64,000 nucleotides of DNA, from positions 146,063,636 through 146,127,635 of the forward strand of contig NC_134950.1 of assembly GCF_965638725.1 (NCBI RefSeq). The letters run 5' to 3'. Shown here piece after piece: positions 27,280 through 39,500 of this stretch. The stretch comes from Aptenodytes patagonicus. Lineage: Eukaryota > Chordata > Aves > Sphenisciformes > Spheniscidae. Every line of letters begins with the position of its first letter. The stretch's first letter is position 1. A model generated the notes under the pieces. That model was not told the DNA's origin and searched no databases. It saw only the letters and a program-made list of their open reading frames with translations. Position numbers and translations under genes: made by a program.

Positions 27280-27339
27280 ATAGGTCGACTGGGCAATATC
27301 ATGACACTGGGAACAAGAATTCACAATTCTCTTACACAG
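27280..27339 (+). CDS. Candidate internal coding exon (60 nt), unidentified
   Basis: A pyrimidine-leaning stretch ends in TTATTCAG at 27279, and CAG is followed by GTGAGT at 27340, a consensus 5' splice site. The 60-nt interval is open in phase 0 and would encode a 20-residue peptide beginning IGRLGNIMTLGTR and ending SLTQ. I do not recognise it. The phase matches the candidate exons at 10232 and 50997 on the same strand, but they were picked partly because they are open, so this is weak. A chance splice pair is a real alternative. Confidence 0.22.
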
Positions 27340-27844
27340 GTGAGTACTGAGGACTGTACTGAAATGATTTTAAGGAATCACTGACCGATTAATTTAAAAA
27401 TTTCAGAGGCCTCTGGGTATCCAAATACAGACTCTGAACTTCATTATGGCATAGACGTATGTGAAGCCATTCAGGACCAGGTGCTTTTTAGTGGCCTTTC
27501 TGTACTGTTTGAATACCTCTATTCAACTTGCTTAAAAGGTCTCCAATCACACAGTGAGAGTGAGGAATGGTGGAGGAAGCAATGAAAGCTTGGTGAGGGG
27601 GAATGGGGGAGCCTGAGAGAAAAAGAGAGAGATTGTTCAGACAGGCAGAGAGCATATAAGCAGTAACTGGGACTGTGTTTATACTGTCATGTTAGCTTAG
27701 GATTCAAGGTCACACTCAATGGTTTCCTCATTGCTTACACATTAACGTTCACCCTGGCCTTACTGGCTGTCAGGCAGAGCTCGGATCTGACCATGAACAC
27801 AGCTGCATACACACTGCAAAAACCTAACGATTTTGAGGTCTAGG

Positions 27845-27965
27845 GAAGAGTCAAAGTTTATGTGGAGAGAGCTGAAAGAGGCAGGCTGATGAGGGATGAA
27901 GTGAGATAAATGATGGAGTGCTGGACAAGGAAGGGTTAAGCTCGGGGGGATTCGACAGAAAGCAG
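27845..27965. repeat. Copy 1 of a diverged dispersed pair
   Basis: AGTCAAAGTTTATGTGGAGA at 27849 matches AGTCAAAGTTTATATGGAGA at 28981. Further matches follow in the same order: TGAGATAAATGA at 27902 and 29026, and a G(G/A)TTAAG motif at 27934-27940 and 29072-29078. I do not recognise the family. Confidence 0.5.
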
Positions 27966-28976
27966 GATGGTAACCAGGCCAGCCTGGGAGACAGAGGAGG
28001 CAGTTGTCTTCTGCAAATAGAGACTGCGTTAAGAGGTTTTCCCTTAACTTCACTGAGATGCAGATTACCAGAAGCCACCCTCCTCATATGGTAAGCTGGT
28101 GTGAAGTGTGGAGAGAGCTACTGACCGCGGTCATCTTCTCTGACAGCTCCTCTGGTCAGCACACAGCCCGGGGCACTACCTGCCCAAGGAGATTTGTGTT
28201 TCCCATCAGCAGTGGAGAGAAATTCTCAGCACAAAGATGCAACAACAGCAACAATTGTCTTTCCTGGAGACCAAAATAAATAATTTGAGTTCATACGATA
28301 TCTCTTTAAAACAGAAAAATATTTCTTAGTAATAGCTGTAGTACAAGGAATTAACATAACTCTGAGCACTCTCTGAGGACAATGCAGCTTTCAGAGCCAG
28401 AGAACACACCTACACTGAGTATGATGTGTGCTTGTATGACTCAAAGATAATATTTACAGCTGTGGTGATTCGGTTCCTCAGAGCATGCCATGAGCCTTCC
28501 TTTCACACTATATTATCCTAGACTGCATTGTTCTGCAAGGGAGACACTGAGTCTGGCTCCCTTTGGAGGATGCCGGGAAGCCAGAAAAGGTACATGCGGT
28601 ACTGACTCCTACAGGATCACTCACATTCATCTCAGAGGTGGCAGAGTCATTGCAGCTAATAATTCCTCTTTCAAAACCTGGCTCCTCACCATCTTCATAA
28701 ACCCTGAAGCAAATATAATAGTACCCTCAGGCCCTCAAGAATGCTCATACAGCAGGAATTTGGCATGATGCAAATGTTATTCATAGGCTTATTCGTTACG
28801 TTTTGCCCCTTAAAAAATCAAGAGGAGAGTCCAGGTACACTGCATACATGAGTCCATTCCCATTTGATGAGGAAAAATGTTTGCCTGACCTGGAGGACCT
28901 GACATTTCTGATAAACTTGGAATTGAAGGATCTGATGAAGAAGCAGTTAGGAGTGCACGTGGGGAAGAAGAATTAG

Positions 28977-29095
28977 GAATAGTCAAAGTTTATATGGAGA
29001 GAGATGGACCAACTAGAGCATAGACTGAGATAAATGACGCAATAATAATTAGAAATAAGAAGATTTAGAAGGATTAAGCAAGTGAGCAAGGAACA
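28977..29095. repeat. Copy 2 of a diverged dispersed pair
   Basis: This is the partner of the segment at 27845, in the same orientation about 1.13 kb away. The same three matching blocks occur with small spacing differences, which suggests an old repeat family or a local duplication rather than a recent copy. Confidence 0.5.
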
Positions 29096-32000
29096 GCAAT
29101 CAGATAGCCTCTGCAGTCAGGGGCAGGCACCATGGCTGCCTATTGAAGTTACATGGCAGAAGGAGAGAAAAGATCCCTGGGCCAGTTAGCACTGAGTGGC
29201 TGCAGTTACGGTATCTAAGCTTCATGTGTTAGCTGACTTCTCAAATTTACAGTGGCTGAACAAACATCCAAGTCAGAGTATCCAGGCATTTGCCTACCAG
29301 GTGCAGAGGGCATTTTCTCAAAAACAGTATAGACTGTCCTCATGTTGCAGTATTTTCCAAATCTAGTACTCATTTTGTTTATTATTATTTTATGAAATGT
29401 ATTACAAAGGTTTCTACAAGCCTGATTCGTGACTCAGGGTGTGCTAGATACAGTAAAAATAGATGGTTTTTATCTTCGGGATAGTCAGCATATATGACTG
29501 GAGACTGCGGAAGGAAACAAACACAAGAGACAGTGAGATACATGATTAATAAGGTAGACACGTACAACCTTTAGGTTGTAGGTTTAGTCACTTACAGATA
29601 TAGGACATGTCATCTAAGAGACCATTTTAGTCTTTTGCTGTTCTGCATCTGTTTCAATGGAAGGTATTAATTGGTTAGAAGACGCATCTTCTTCAAAGAA
29701 AAGTCACAGTAAAAAAAAAAATCTTTCCTTCCTGGAAATTGAAACGGCTTCAATGCTAAGACAAGTCATTACTTAGCACTCAGTGGTTTTTACCTTATTC
29801 AAATACTGCCTTTCTGCCTTACCCACCTGAAGGGGGCTGGACAATACACAGGAGGATTTGTTTAAAAAGGCTTCAGATGAGACATGGGGAATAAGAAATA
29901 GGTGTAATGGTAAAAGTCCTTAGCAGAATGGCGTGCTGGACAAAGGTGCGTGGTGAAAAAAAAGAAATAGAGTCGTAAAAGGAAAGGTAATCTTGGAAGG
30001 GAGACCTTAAAGATGATACTAAAGAAGTTTTGGAGGTCATTTAGGGTAAACAGAAATGACATGGTCCTTATAGCAGAGAGAATTTTATATCCAGCAAATA
30101 CAATTCACAGTCTTTTTAAGGACCTGCATAATAAATTCGCTGGTGAGAGAGAAACATTTCTTCTCACTATGTAGTCATTCAAACCATGCTAACATACTGG
30201 CACCCTGTGCACGTTATGGGATTGCTTCTTGGTGAATACTGAATAATTACTCTTACCACTGGAGAGATTAATGGCATGAAAATTAAGCCTCTCTAAATGC
30301 AATCTTGATTATTAGGGCTCTGAGTGTGTTGCTGGGAATGCCTTGCTCAAGTGTTCAAAAAAGTGCACAGTATGTACTGTGTTATCAGTATTTTAAAAGT
30401 TAAGAGTTTGACAGGAATTTCAGCATTAAACGTAATCCCATATGAAACACTCTCCAGGAGCTAATCTATTGCCATTTCCTGTTTATATAACTAGATCAAC
30501 CATAATGAATTAATAAAAATACATGGCAATTCTTGATGCACTTAGCAAAGCACGTACCACTGACACATCCTTGAAATGCCTGCTGGCTTATACAACACAT
30601 TTCTTTTGCCCACTGCCTAGGCTTTTTGAAAGCAGTGTCTTATTTTGGTACTTACCTCAGGCACAGAGCTACGTGGAGGAGGAGGTACCTCTCCCATGCC
30701 CAGATTAGGTCCTGGGACAGTACAGTTGCTTCTGCACCCAGCACAGACTGGACTTTTCATCCTGGTAGATCTGGGGTGCCTTTGTGCAGAATCAAGGATC
30801 TGGAAACACCGAGCAGAGATACAGCTGTTTGGTACTTTCCCCCTCAGTCTCAGACCTTCTGAACCTCATAGTGGCCATTACTGTCCTGCTTCCACACCTC
30901 CTCACACTGTGAGAGGGAACTGTGGCTTCCTATGCAGCACTGAGTGAGGACACAGTGCCAGCACAGATCAAGTGGTGTGCCCCAGCCCCTCTTGGAGCAG
31001 GGACCATGTTGCATATTCAGCAGGACTCTCAGACTTCCAGTCCTTGGGACATTTCCATGCTTTACCTCCTCAATACATGCTTTTCCTATTGTTGGCGTGA
31101 TGCTTTCTGATAACTATTTCTCCATCCAAACCTACAGATACCTTAAGGACCTGCTCCCAGCAAGACATGATGCAGGGGCACTTTTGACGTGGGTTGTATG
31201 AGCTCTCAACTTGCTCAGGAAAAGCTTATGAGCTCTGTGTCAGCACTGGCCAAGTTACACTTATGCTGGATCTGTGGTTAACTAGCACTTATATTTCCTA
31301 GATTTTTCCATTACCTATGGTATCCTGGACCTCTTTCAGTTCAGATAATGGAGTGTTAATAAAGGTCCTTTTGCTGTAATTTGCATTAAAAATGAGACAA
31401 ACTTTTTTTAAGGAAAATACATATTTTTCCCTCTTGCATTTGTAAAACAGAGAAAGGGGTAAGACCCAAATTTAAAAAATAATAATGAAGACTAGAAAAA
31501 GAATAACCATGGAAAAATCAACTTTGAAGTCACTTGAGAGGAAGAGAGAACAGGGCAGAAATATCCTGCTGTAACTGTTCCATGGCACCATGTAACTGGA
31601 AAAAAGGTTTCTTTTAGTTAACATTTATTGTTAATATGCAGTTGCCCAATGTTTAACTAATTCTTTCAACAAAGTTTTGCAATGACAGTTCATTTTTTTG
31701 ATTTTAAAGGGCAAACCTCTAAAGCAGTATATGAAGAACAAGGAACTGAACTTACAGAACAAAGTGTATCACTGGGTGGAGTCCTGCTATCACTGCTCTG
31801 TGAACTTCCTTTGATAGTGAATTTGGCCCAGATAAAGACCAGCAAACCCCCATGATTCTCTCACAAGTGGCCTCATCAGATTTTTTCATGTAAAAAACAG
31901 TTATTAAAAGATTTTAAATCCTAGTGAATAATTAAAAGCCTGCACTAAAATGGCTTTACTTTCACGTGACAATTAAAAAACAACTGCTTAGCCTTTTAGT

Positions 32001-33561
32001 TGCAAGTGAAAAAAGAAAGGGAAATTTTCAGCCTTGAAAGTTTTGAACAACACCAAGTCCAACATGTTTTTTTATTTTTGAGAGATGGGAGGCTGCTATG
32101 AGACACAAATTGCAGGAGATAAAGGGACCTTGCAAGAGCAGTTGACATGTCTATGTGAGGGACCTGCTTGTCAGAAAAGTTATTTGTATTTTTCTAAAAT
32201 GACAGTCATCTATCAGTTAAATAACAAGGATTAGAGCTTTACTTCTGGTTTCATTCCAGGAAAAAAGTAAGGATTTTAAGCTCAGAAACATGCCAGGTTT
32301 TCTTTAAAGTAGCCATTGGTACAAAACAAGAAGTTATAACAGGAAATCCCTATTTGGTAACACAAACTTACTTTCAATTCAACTATAAATTTTTGAAACA
32401 GCAAATATTTATACATGGATTGGGCTGGGTACGTGTTGAGAAGTCTTTGGAAAGACAGGAAGAAGATATTGCTGAGCAAGTATGAAAGCAAGGTACTCAC
32501 AAAGCTCATACTCTCATGAACATACACATTTTCTTTTACTTTTCAAAAATATCTTGGTTTAGTAAGAAATTCACCAATTGGTTGTCTCTTGAGTGTTCAT
32601 GGGATTGTTGCAAAATGCAACTTGCTTTCTTTAATTTTTAAAAGGCAGAGATTGGAAACCTGTAATACTGGTCACACAAAATATGGAAAAAAATCAGAGA
32701 TAAACCATGTAATTTTCCTTGAAAGCAGTGTCTGGCAGTGAGATCATAAAAGGCTCGGTTTTTTTACCCTAACAAGGATTAGCAGTACTTTGTTCTGTTT
32801 GTTCTGTTCCTTATCTGTCATGATTCTTGCTTCTTCCTGACTATTTTTTTGAAATCCTGTGATGTGTTGAATGTCACCCCAGTTCTTATGACTATATTTA
32901 TTACCATCAGCCTCAATATTTTAAGATAAAATATTATTAAAACTAAGCTATTTCTGCATTCGGTGGCTTTTTCTGTTTCAATAATTTTGTTTTGCTCCTT
33001 ACAGCGGCTGTTTTGCAATTCTCTGAACATCCCTGCATTTGATGGCACTCCATTTAGATAACTATATAATCAATCTACATCTCACTGTGATGGCAAGCCT
33101 TTGGAAATTCTGAGTTAGGACTGCCTGCGGGATTAACGCATGAAAGAGCTGCTAGGCTCTTTGTTGAGTGCCTGGAAACAGGAAAACATCTACCATCCAT
33201 CTCCTGACTGTTGCCCAGCACCTTGTCCTTTTGGGGGTATAAGACAGTATCTTAGATCCTGAGTAACATTCTACATTAATTTGCACTGATGCAGCTCTAC
33301 CAGAGGTCATTCATTTCCATTACTATCACTGATAATAACCCAGTTAGATATGATGGTCCAGGTTCTTATTTAAGTCAAGGGCTATTACGTGGCAGAATGG
33401 GATGAAGTGGTCAGGACATAATTAAGAATAATTCCTCAGCTGCCAAAGAACTGTCTGGAGCCTGGTGCTGGGAGACAGTGTAACAGTTCCTTACAGTATT
33501 TTCCATGCTGTTTCTCGTGCTCCAAAAATGAGACAGTGCTTTTTTATCTTCAAAGAAATGG

Positions 33562-33577
33562 AAAAAAAAAAAAAAAA
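33562..33577. repeat. A16 homopolymer
   Basis: Sixteen consecutive A residues. No LINE or SINE body is recognisable upstream, so I do not call it a retroposon tail. Confidence 0.95.
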
Positions 33578-36500
33578 TTTGCTCAATACTGTATTCATTT
33601 TCTGTGTATATATGTAATGTGAATTATCTCCAGTAATTGCTGACAAATCTGAAATGCCTACATCAGTATATTGACCATCAATAAATGAGAAGTGACAGTA
33701 AATACATGGTTGGCTGCTCCACATATTTCTGAACAAGATTGCTACAGTTAAGACTGGAAAAATGCAGGACAAAAGGGCAAGCACTTTTGGTGGGAAAACA
33801 TCTCCAGAATTTTATTTATTCTTTAAATTGTCTTTTGATTAACTTTGTAGATCACTATGTTCCTAGCATAGGTTAGTCATTATTTAATTAGAAGAGAGAG
33901 ACAAAGAAGAATCCTGTTTATAATTCTTAATCTACTTAAGTTATTATCTAACCAGCAGTCCTGAGAGAATATTCAACATATTGAACTGATTCGTGCATGC
34001 TTCATTAGCTCTTTATATCTTAACTGTACATAATCATTCCCAGCTCTGTCATGGTTATCATGGTGGAATTTCCACTGAAGTCAATGAACTCTGAGTGTAA
34101 ATTCACTGCAAAACGGTGACTGGGACAAGTTCTCTCTTTATCTGAAACCTTTGAAATGCCACTGGCTTGAGTGGAATTGCTGGAGACATGACTGAATTTG
34201 GTTTAATTTTCTGGTATTTATTTAAGTTAGTGCCTTGAAGACCTGGAGTTCTCTCATTTAATTTTAATATTTTGAGCTGAACTTGACAAATACTGATAAA
34301 AATAATGCCTTCAGGGTTTGGATGAAAAGCCTTTTTGTGACAACCTGAAAGATTTCTGTTAGCATCAGCAAGCCCTTGACTGAGCTTTTAGTGGTCATAG
34401 AGGAAAGGTAATTGAAAACATCAGTCACCTAATAGGGTGCTTGAAAAATGGTAATTTTTTCATGGATTTTTAAAAATACAGCTAAAAGTTTATTGCATTC
34501 AGATTTGTGCAAAATGCAGCCATTTAAAATATATATGAAATGAAATAATATCATTTTGTTTCATTCCAGGTTCAGGCCACATTTTCTGACCTTTTCTCTC
34601 TAGAATAAAAGGAAAATAAGAGGAGAAGGGGAAGAAGGAGAGACCTAGAGCAGTCAAGACTTCTATTCACCCTGAAAAAGGGGAAATATTTGAAACGAAA
34701 TAATTCCATCACACTCTTCCTTCCTTACTTCCCTCCTTCCTTTCTTTTTCTTTCTTCTCTCCCTTTTTCCATCCCTTCTTCTTTCCTTCCTAAACGAACA
34801 GGTTTAAGGAAAATAAAGGTTTAAAGGAAAATCTTTAGCAGCTTTACTGCTATAGGCACAGATTTTGCAATTAGAGCACTTTCCAGGAGAATGTGGCATC
34901 TTATACAGTCAACAGAGAAGAGCAATTACAATGTCTAGAACAACCACCTAGCATGGGATTTGTTTCATCTAATTTTAGCTACATGAAGTTTAGATTTCCA
35001 GTCAAGGTAATAATTTAGGCTCCTTTTATAAGCAATGTAGGGATTTAATCACTTTCAGAGGAAAATTCTTCAGATTTATGTTGATATCTGTCCTACAAAG
35101 AATTGAGTTGCCCTCGGGATGGTCTTTCTCTGTGTACAGAGGGAGTCTAGCTGACCGGCTTGGACCAAATACTTGTCTTTTGAAGATGGTTAATGATAGC
35201 CAAGTGAATGGCAGCCAAGCTGAATATGGCCATGTGCACTTCCATCTGAGGTGTCAGAAGACCCATTAATTTCCCTCTAAAGCAGGTTCAGCAGGTATGA
35301 AAGAGGGACTGTGGGTCACATTGTGGTATGCAAAATATTTCAGATGATTCTGGTGAGGAGCCAATCCTCTTTTTTTAACTAGCTCTGTAAAAATATTAGA
35401 GACCAATTTTATTAAAGAGAAAGTATATTTTGCAGCTTTTTTGTGTACGTCCTCTTCACACTGTTAGTTTTCATGCATAGAAGAATCTATGCTTTTTGAC
35501 TTCCACAGATCTTCACTGTGGAGTTAATTTGAACTCCACTTTGATTTTACATCTTATCTACACACAACGTTTGCTCACCTGACTTCGGTGATGCTGTAAT
35601 TTTAGGATTATTGATCCAGCCAGGGATAGTGATGAGAGAATGCCACATTCATTCAGTTCCTTGTCTTCCAAGCAGGATGCTGGCTGAGTCACTTGCATAC
35701 TAATAATTCTGCCATCCTTTTCCACATATCTCCCTCTTTATGCTCAGAAGACCTGACAAGTCCCATCACAATTCATCATTTGGGGAGAACTGTAGAGGCT
35801 TACTGGAGTGTAAAGTCACTCGCCATGGCCCCAGAATTCCCAGCCATACACGAGCATGAACACAATACCAGGGACGACCAACGGCTTAAAAAAGGCTTTG
35901 CATAATGTGGGTAGTCAGAGCAAAATGAATACTTTCTTTCAGCATCAACACATCTTTTTATGGGTTCCTATTGCCATAAGAGGTCCCCAGCTTGTTCTAA
36001 TTATGCTTATTTCTAGTTGCACAGAATGATTGTAGCTAGAGGCTGGCAGTTCTCCTGCATCCTTTTTCAGGAGCAGTGTTAAAATGTTATTCCTGCTTTC
36101 TGAAAGTAATGAACTGTACTGCGACCTTAGCAAAGTTTGCAGGGTAAATAGACTCTAAATCATTAATACTACTTCCTAAAACTCCACTGAGGTTTCCCAC
36201 CCACAGATTGACTTAGCCCAAACCCAGCTGGACCTGTGGTATGTGATGAGATCACAGCATTCATTTCTGGGACTGTAGGTGCAAGTTAAGAGCCTATCAG
36301 CATTGCTGTTGCAAATATCTTTCTGAGGATTTATAATTTAGTTTTTAAATATGCATCAGTCTGAAACTTGGCATAGGTGCAACATTTGGTTTTAAAGGGG
36401 AGAAAGGACTTTAGGTAATCAGTTATTTTTCAAGTTTTGGGAATTTTTGCTGACATTCATGCTATAGTAATAAAGGCAGTCATTAAAACTGAAATACTGC

Positions 36501-39500
36501 AAGCTCTTTCTGTGGAAGATGTGGAGTGCTGGCAATTAAGAAAATCTAAAGAACAGAGTCCTTAAATAAAATGCACAGACACACACCTGGTTTTCATATT
36601 TTCATCGTGTTTGCATGTTATGTCACATGAGGTATTTATAACAATGCTTGCTGTACCATATCCAAGCTATATATATATTCCCATGACACATTTTCGTTAT
36701 GCTTTAGGTTGAAGTACTAGTGGCTCCACTATGCTCTGCTCTACCAAATGACGAGATGAAGCCTATAATGCTGTAATTCTGAGGTTCCCTTCCCTTTACG
36801 GCTCTGAATCAAAACTCACAAGAGAAAATCATGCCTCTAGAGGAGTCGCCTTTTAGCAGGTGCTAGTATTTGAAATTACAAGTAAGCCATGTAGAGTTAA
36901 ATTATTTAATTTAATTGAATTCATATAACTAAGCTATCATTGTTGCAATGTACCCACAGGCATAGGATTTGAAATGTGAACAGTGTACCCAGGCACAGTG
37001 AAGAAGGGCAACACAGGATAACACCTGGAGTTCATGATTCAAGACTGGGCACTGCTGGCATAGTTCACAGCAGAAAGGATCCTTAAACTTACTGTTAAAT
37101 CCATGGTGTCTGCTGAGTGTCAGAGGAGCTCTTTTCCCTTTACTTTTGGTCCAGCCATCAGCCAGTTCTGACCGCTGAGGGCAGCTTCTTTCACCTACCG
37201 GGAGAGTCTTCTTTATTGATTTAAGGTCACATGGAGATGTGATGTGCTGGACCTAAAATTTCAAACTTAACTCTTTGTCTGCACTGCCCAGCAGGGTTCA
37301 AGTTATAAAAGCCAGTATGTATGCTCTAATTAGCTGACACTATTAGCTCAGGTCAGGCCTGGTTATAGTCTTGGAAGAATAGACACAGCTTTTGTCAACA
37401 TTAATGCTAACTGCCTCCCTGACCCAGATCTCTCTCTGTCACCCTTTCCCTCCCCTTCTCGTGGCACCTGAGGGTAGCAGGCATCTCACCTGCTCAGGGC
37501 AGCCAGGGTACCGGTGCTGTTCCAGCTTCAACCCCAGTGAGGTTAAATACTTGTCTGCACTTGGAAATTAGATGGGATTAACTGAATGGTGTGAAGTGAG
37601 TGTGCAATAGATGCTTCAGAGTAAATCCATGTGTGCATGAGCCCTGTGGGCTGCCCTAATCTCTTCCAGCTGGCTGTGACATCCAAAGGGACATCCCTAG
37701 GCAGCTGAAGTAACAAGCTCTCTTGCCATGTCCCCTCTGTGCCACCTCTCTGGAGCAGAATTGCAGGGCTCCCCACTGATCGACTTTTGCCAAGCTGAAA
37801 TTTTCCTACTCATTCCTCCCATTTGTTTTCTTTCTCCTAGCCAATTTCTTATCTATAAACATACTTTGCCTTTTACCGCATGATCTCTTAGTTTCCTCTA
37901 CGGCCTCTTGGGAGGGACTTTGTCAAAGTCTGTTCAAAAATTAAAATAATTACATCATCCTGCTCTCTTATCTGCTCTTACTTGACATACTCAAACTATT
38001 CTCTTAAATTGGGATGGGGGGCTGGGATAATGAAATGGAAATAGCGGTACCACTGATCCCCTGTAGAGCAATACCTTTAATAGTGCTTATTTAATGCCAG
38101 GTTTTGTGTTTACTTAATTAGTGATAGAAGAATCTTTTATATCTTTCCCAGCTTTGTGTCCTGCTGGCAATCTTTGCTTGACATTTTCCTTGAATGGGTC
38201 AAAAATGAGTTGAACAGGGTGACTGTTAGAATGAGGAAAGGATAGCTTTTTAAAGGTAAACATCAATAGCATTTCTATTTTTTCCCAGCAAAATTTAATG
38301 ACACCTTTACAGCCAATTACACATTTTTCCCTTCCATTCCATTTTCTGTCTTTCTTTTTTTCTCTTTCTGTCTTTTTTTGTGTTAAAGCCCACAAATGGG
38401 GAAAAGATAATGGTTTACAATCAATGCTCGTGGACCAGACAGCTAATCTGAACATAACTAAAAAGTCAATATTTAGCTGTACCTTATCAGTGGAGAAATG
38501 TCAAGCACAGAGGTAGACATGAACAAATTTCCAACTGTTTTCTCTTTCTTATGCCTCAGCGTTCAAAGCTTCATGGAAGAGTTTCAACATCAGATAAGAC
38601 AAAACTGCCTTTGAAAAAAACCCACATAACAAATGACAAACTTGCGGCTGCAGAGACTAGAGTTTATGAAATGAAAACACACGTCAAAAATTCATTCTAA
38701 TCTCTCCTCACACATTCCACTGGTCACCTTCCAGTCTGTGTGATGCTGGCAGTTGATAGTTAAACACTGCAGGCAGTCTTTAAGAGATAGCAGCAGGAAA
38801 TGTTTTCTCGCTGAGTGAAGTCGTAATTTGTTGCCACCCAAAACAAAATTGACATAAATCATTTTGAATTCTAAAATTGCTAAGGATTTTAATATAGGTG
38901 TGAGGTACTGAGTGGGAATTGTGCTGTTGTGCAAGAACAACTCTCACAGCAAACAATTTTTGTAATTAAAAATTTGTTTGTTAACTTATTTATCAGCTCA
39001 CAATGAACATCACTTTAACGAAGTCTGCAATTCATTTAGCTGTCTTGATTTTTGTAAAGAAACAACTGGTGGAGTTACACCAGTAAAGAATTTAACCCTT
39101 GGCTAGAAATCGGAACTGCTTAGTTTATTTCCATTGCCACTCACTTCAGGGATGATCTCTTAATTTTAAGACATGATGACCCACATCTCTCAAGCATGGT
39201 CATGGCTTCCCGGACTAGGGGGTAAAACAGTGTTTTTAAGAATCTTCATAGCACATGGAATCCACTAGCTTTGAGTTTGGGTAATTTCAACATCTGTCTA
39301 TACTGCTCTTTGTGGATGAGAGGGAGGGGATGGATGAAAGGTGGGCTGTGGTGTGCAAAGCTACAGTTCTGGTGCTTTATGCTCTTTTTCAGTAAAATCT
39401 CCTTAGGGAAACAAAGAATCGGGGGAGTGAAAAAGTCATGTAGGACTACAAAATGTTACATAAAAATGTTGGTAAGAATAAACCCAACAAGGAGTAAAAA

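Larger units (their letters stand above)
27340..33561. other. Anonymous DNA, no gene recognised
   Basis: Apart from the dispersed similar pair at 27849/28981, nothing is identifiable. Two GC-richer patches (about 27740-28280 and 30640-31200) carry overlapping short frames in several phases, as expected from low stop density. A minus-strand GAG|GTAAGT match at about 30650 has no convincing acceptor. Confidence 0.5.

Noticed and set aside
28062..28090. Short phase-0 interval between AG and GTAAGC on the plus strand
   Set aside because: Weak acceptor. It illustrates how easily chance exon-like intervals arise, and I used it to temper the other exon calls.
29850..30060. Possible second L2-like tail
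   Set aside because: Only scattered short similarities, with no ordered run of landmarks.
30600..30760. Minus-strand exon ending at GAG|GTAAGT near 30650
   Set aside because: Strong donor but no convincing pyrimidine-rich acceptor upstream on that strand.
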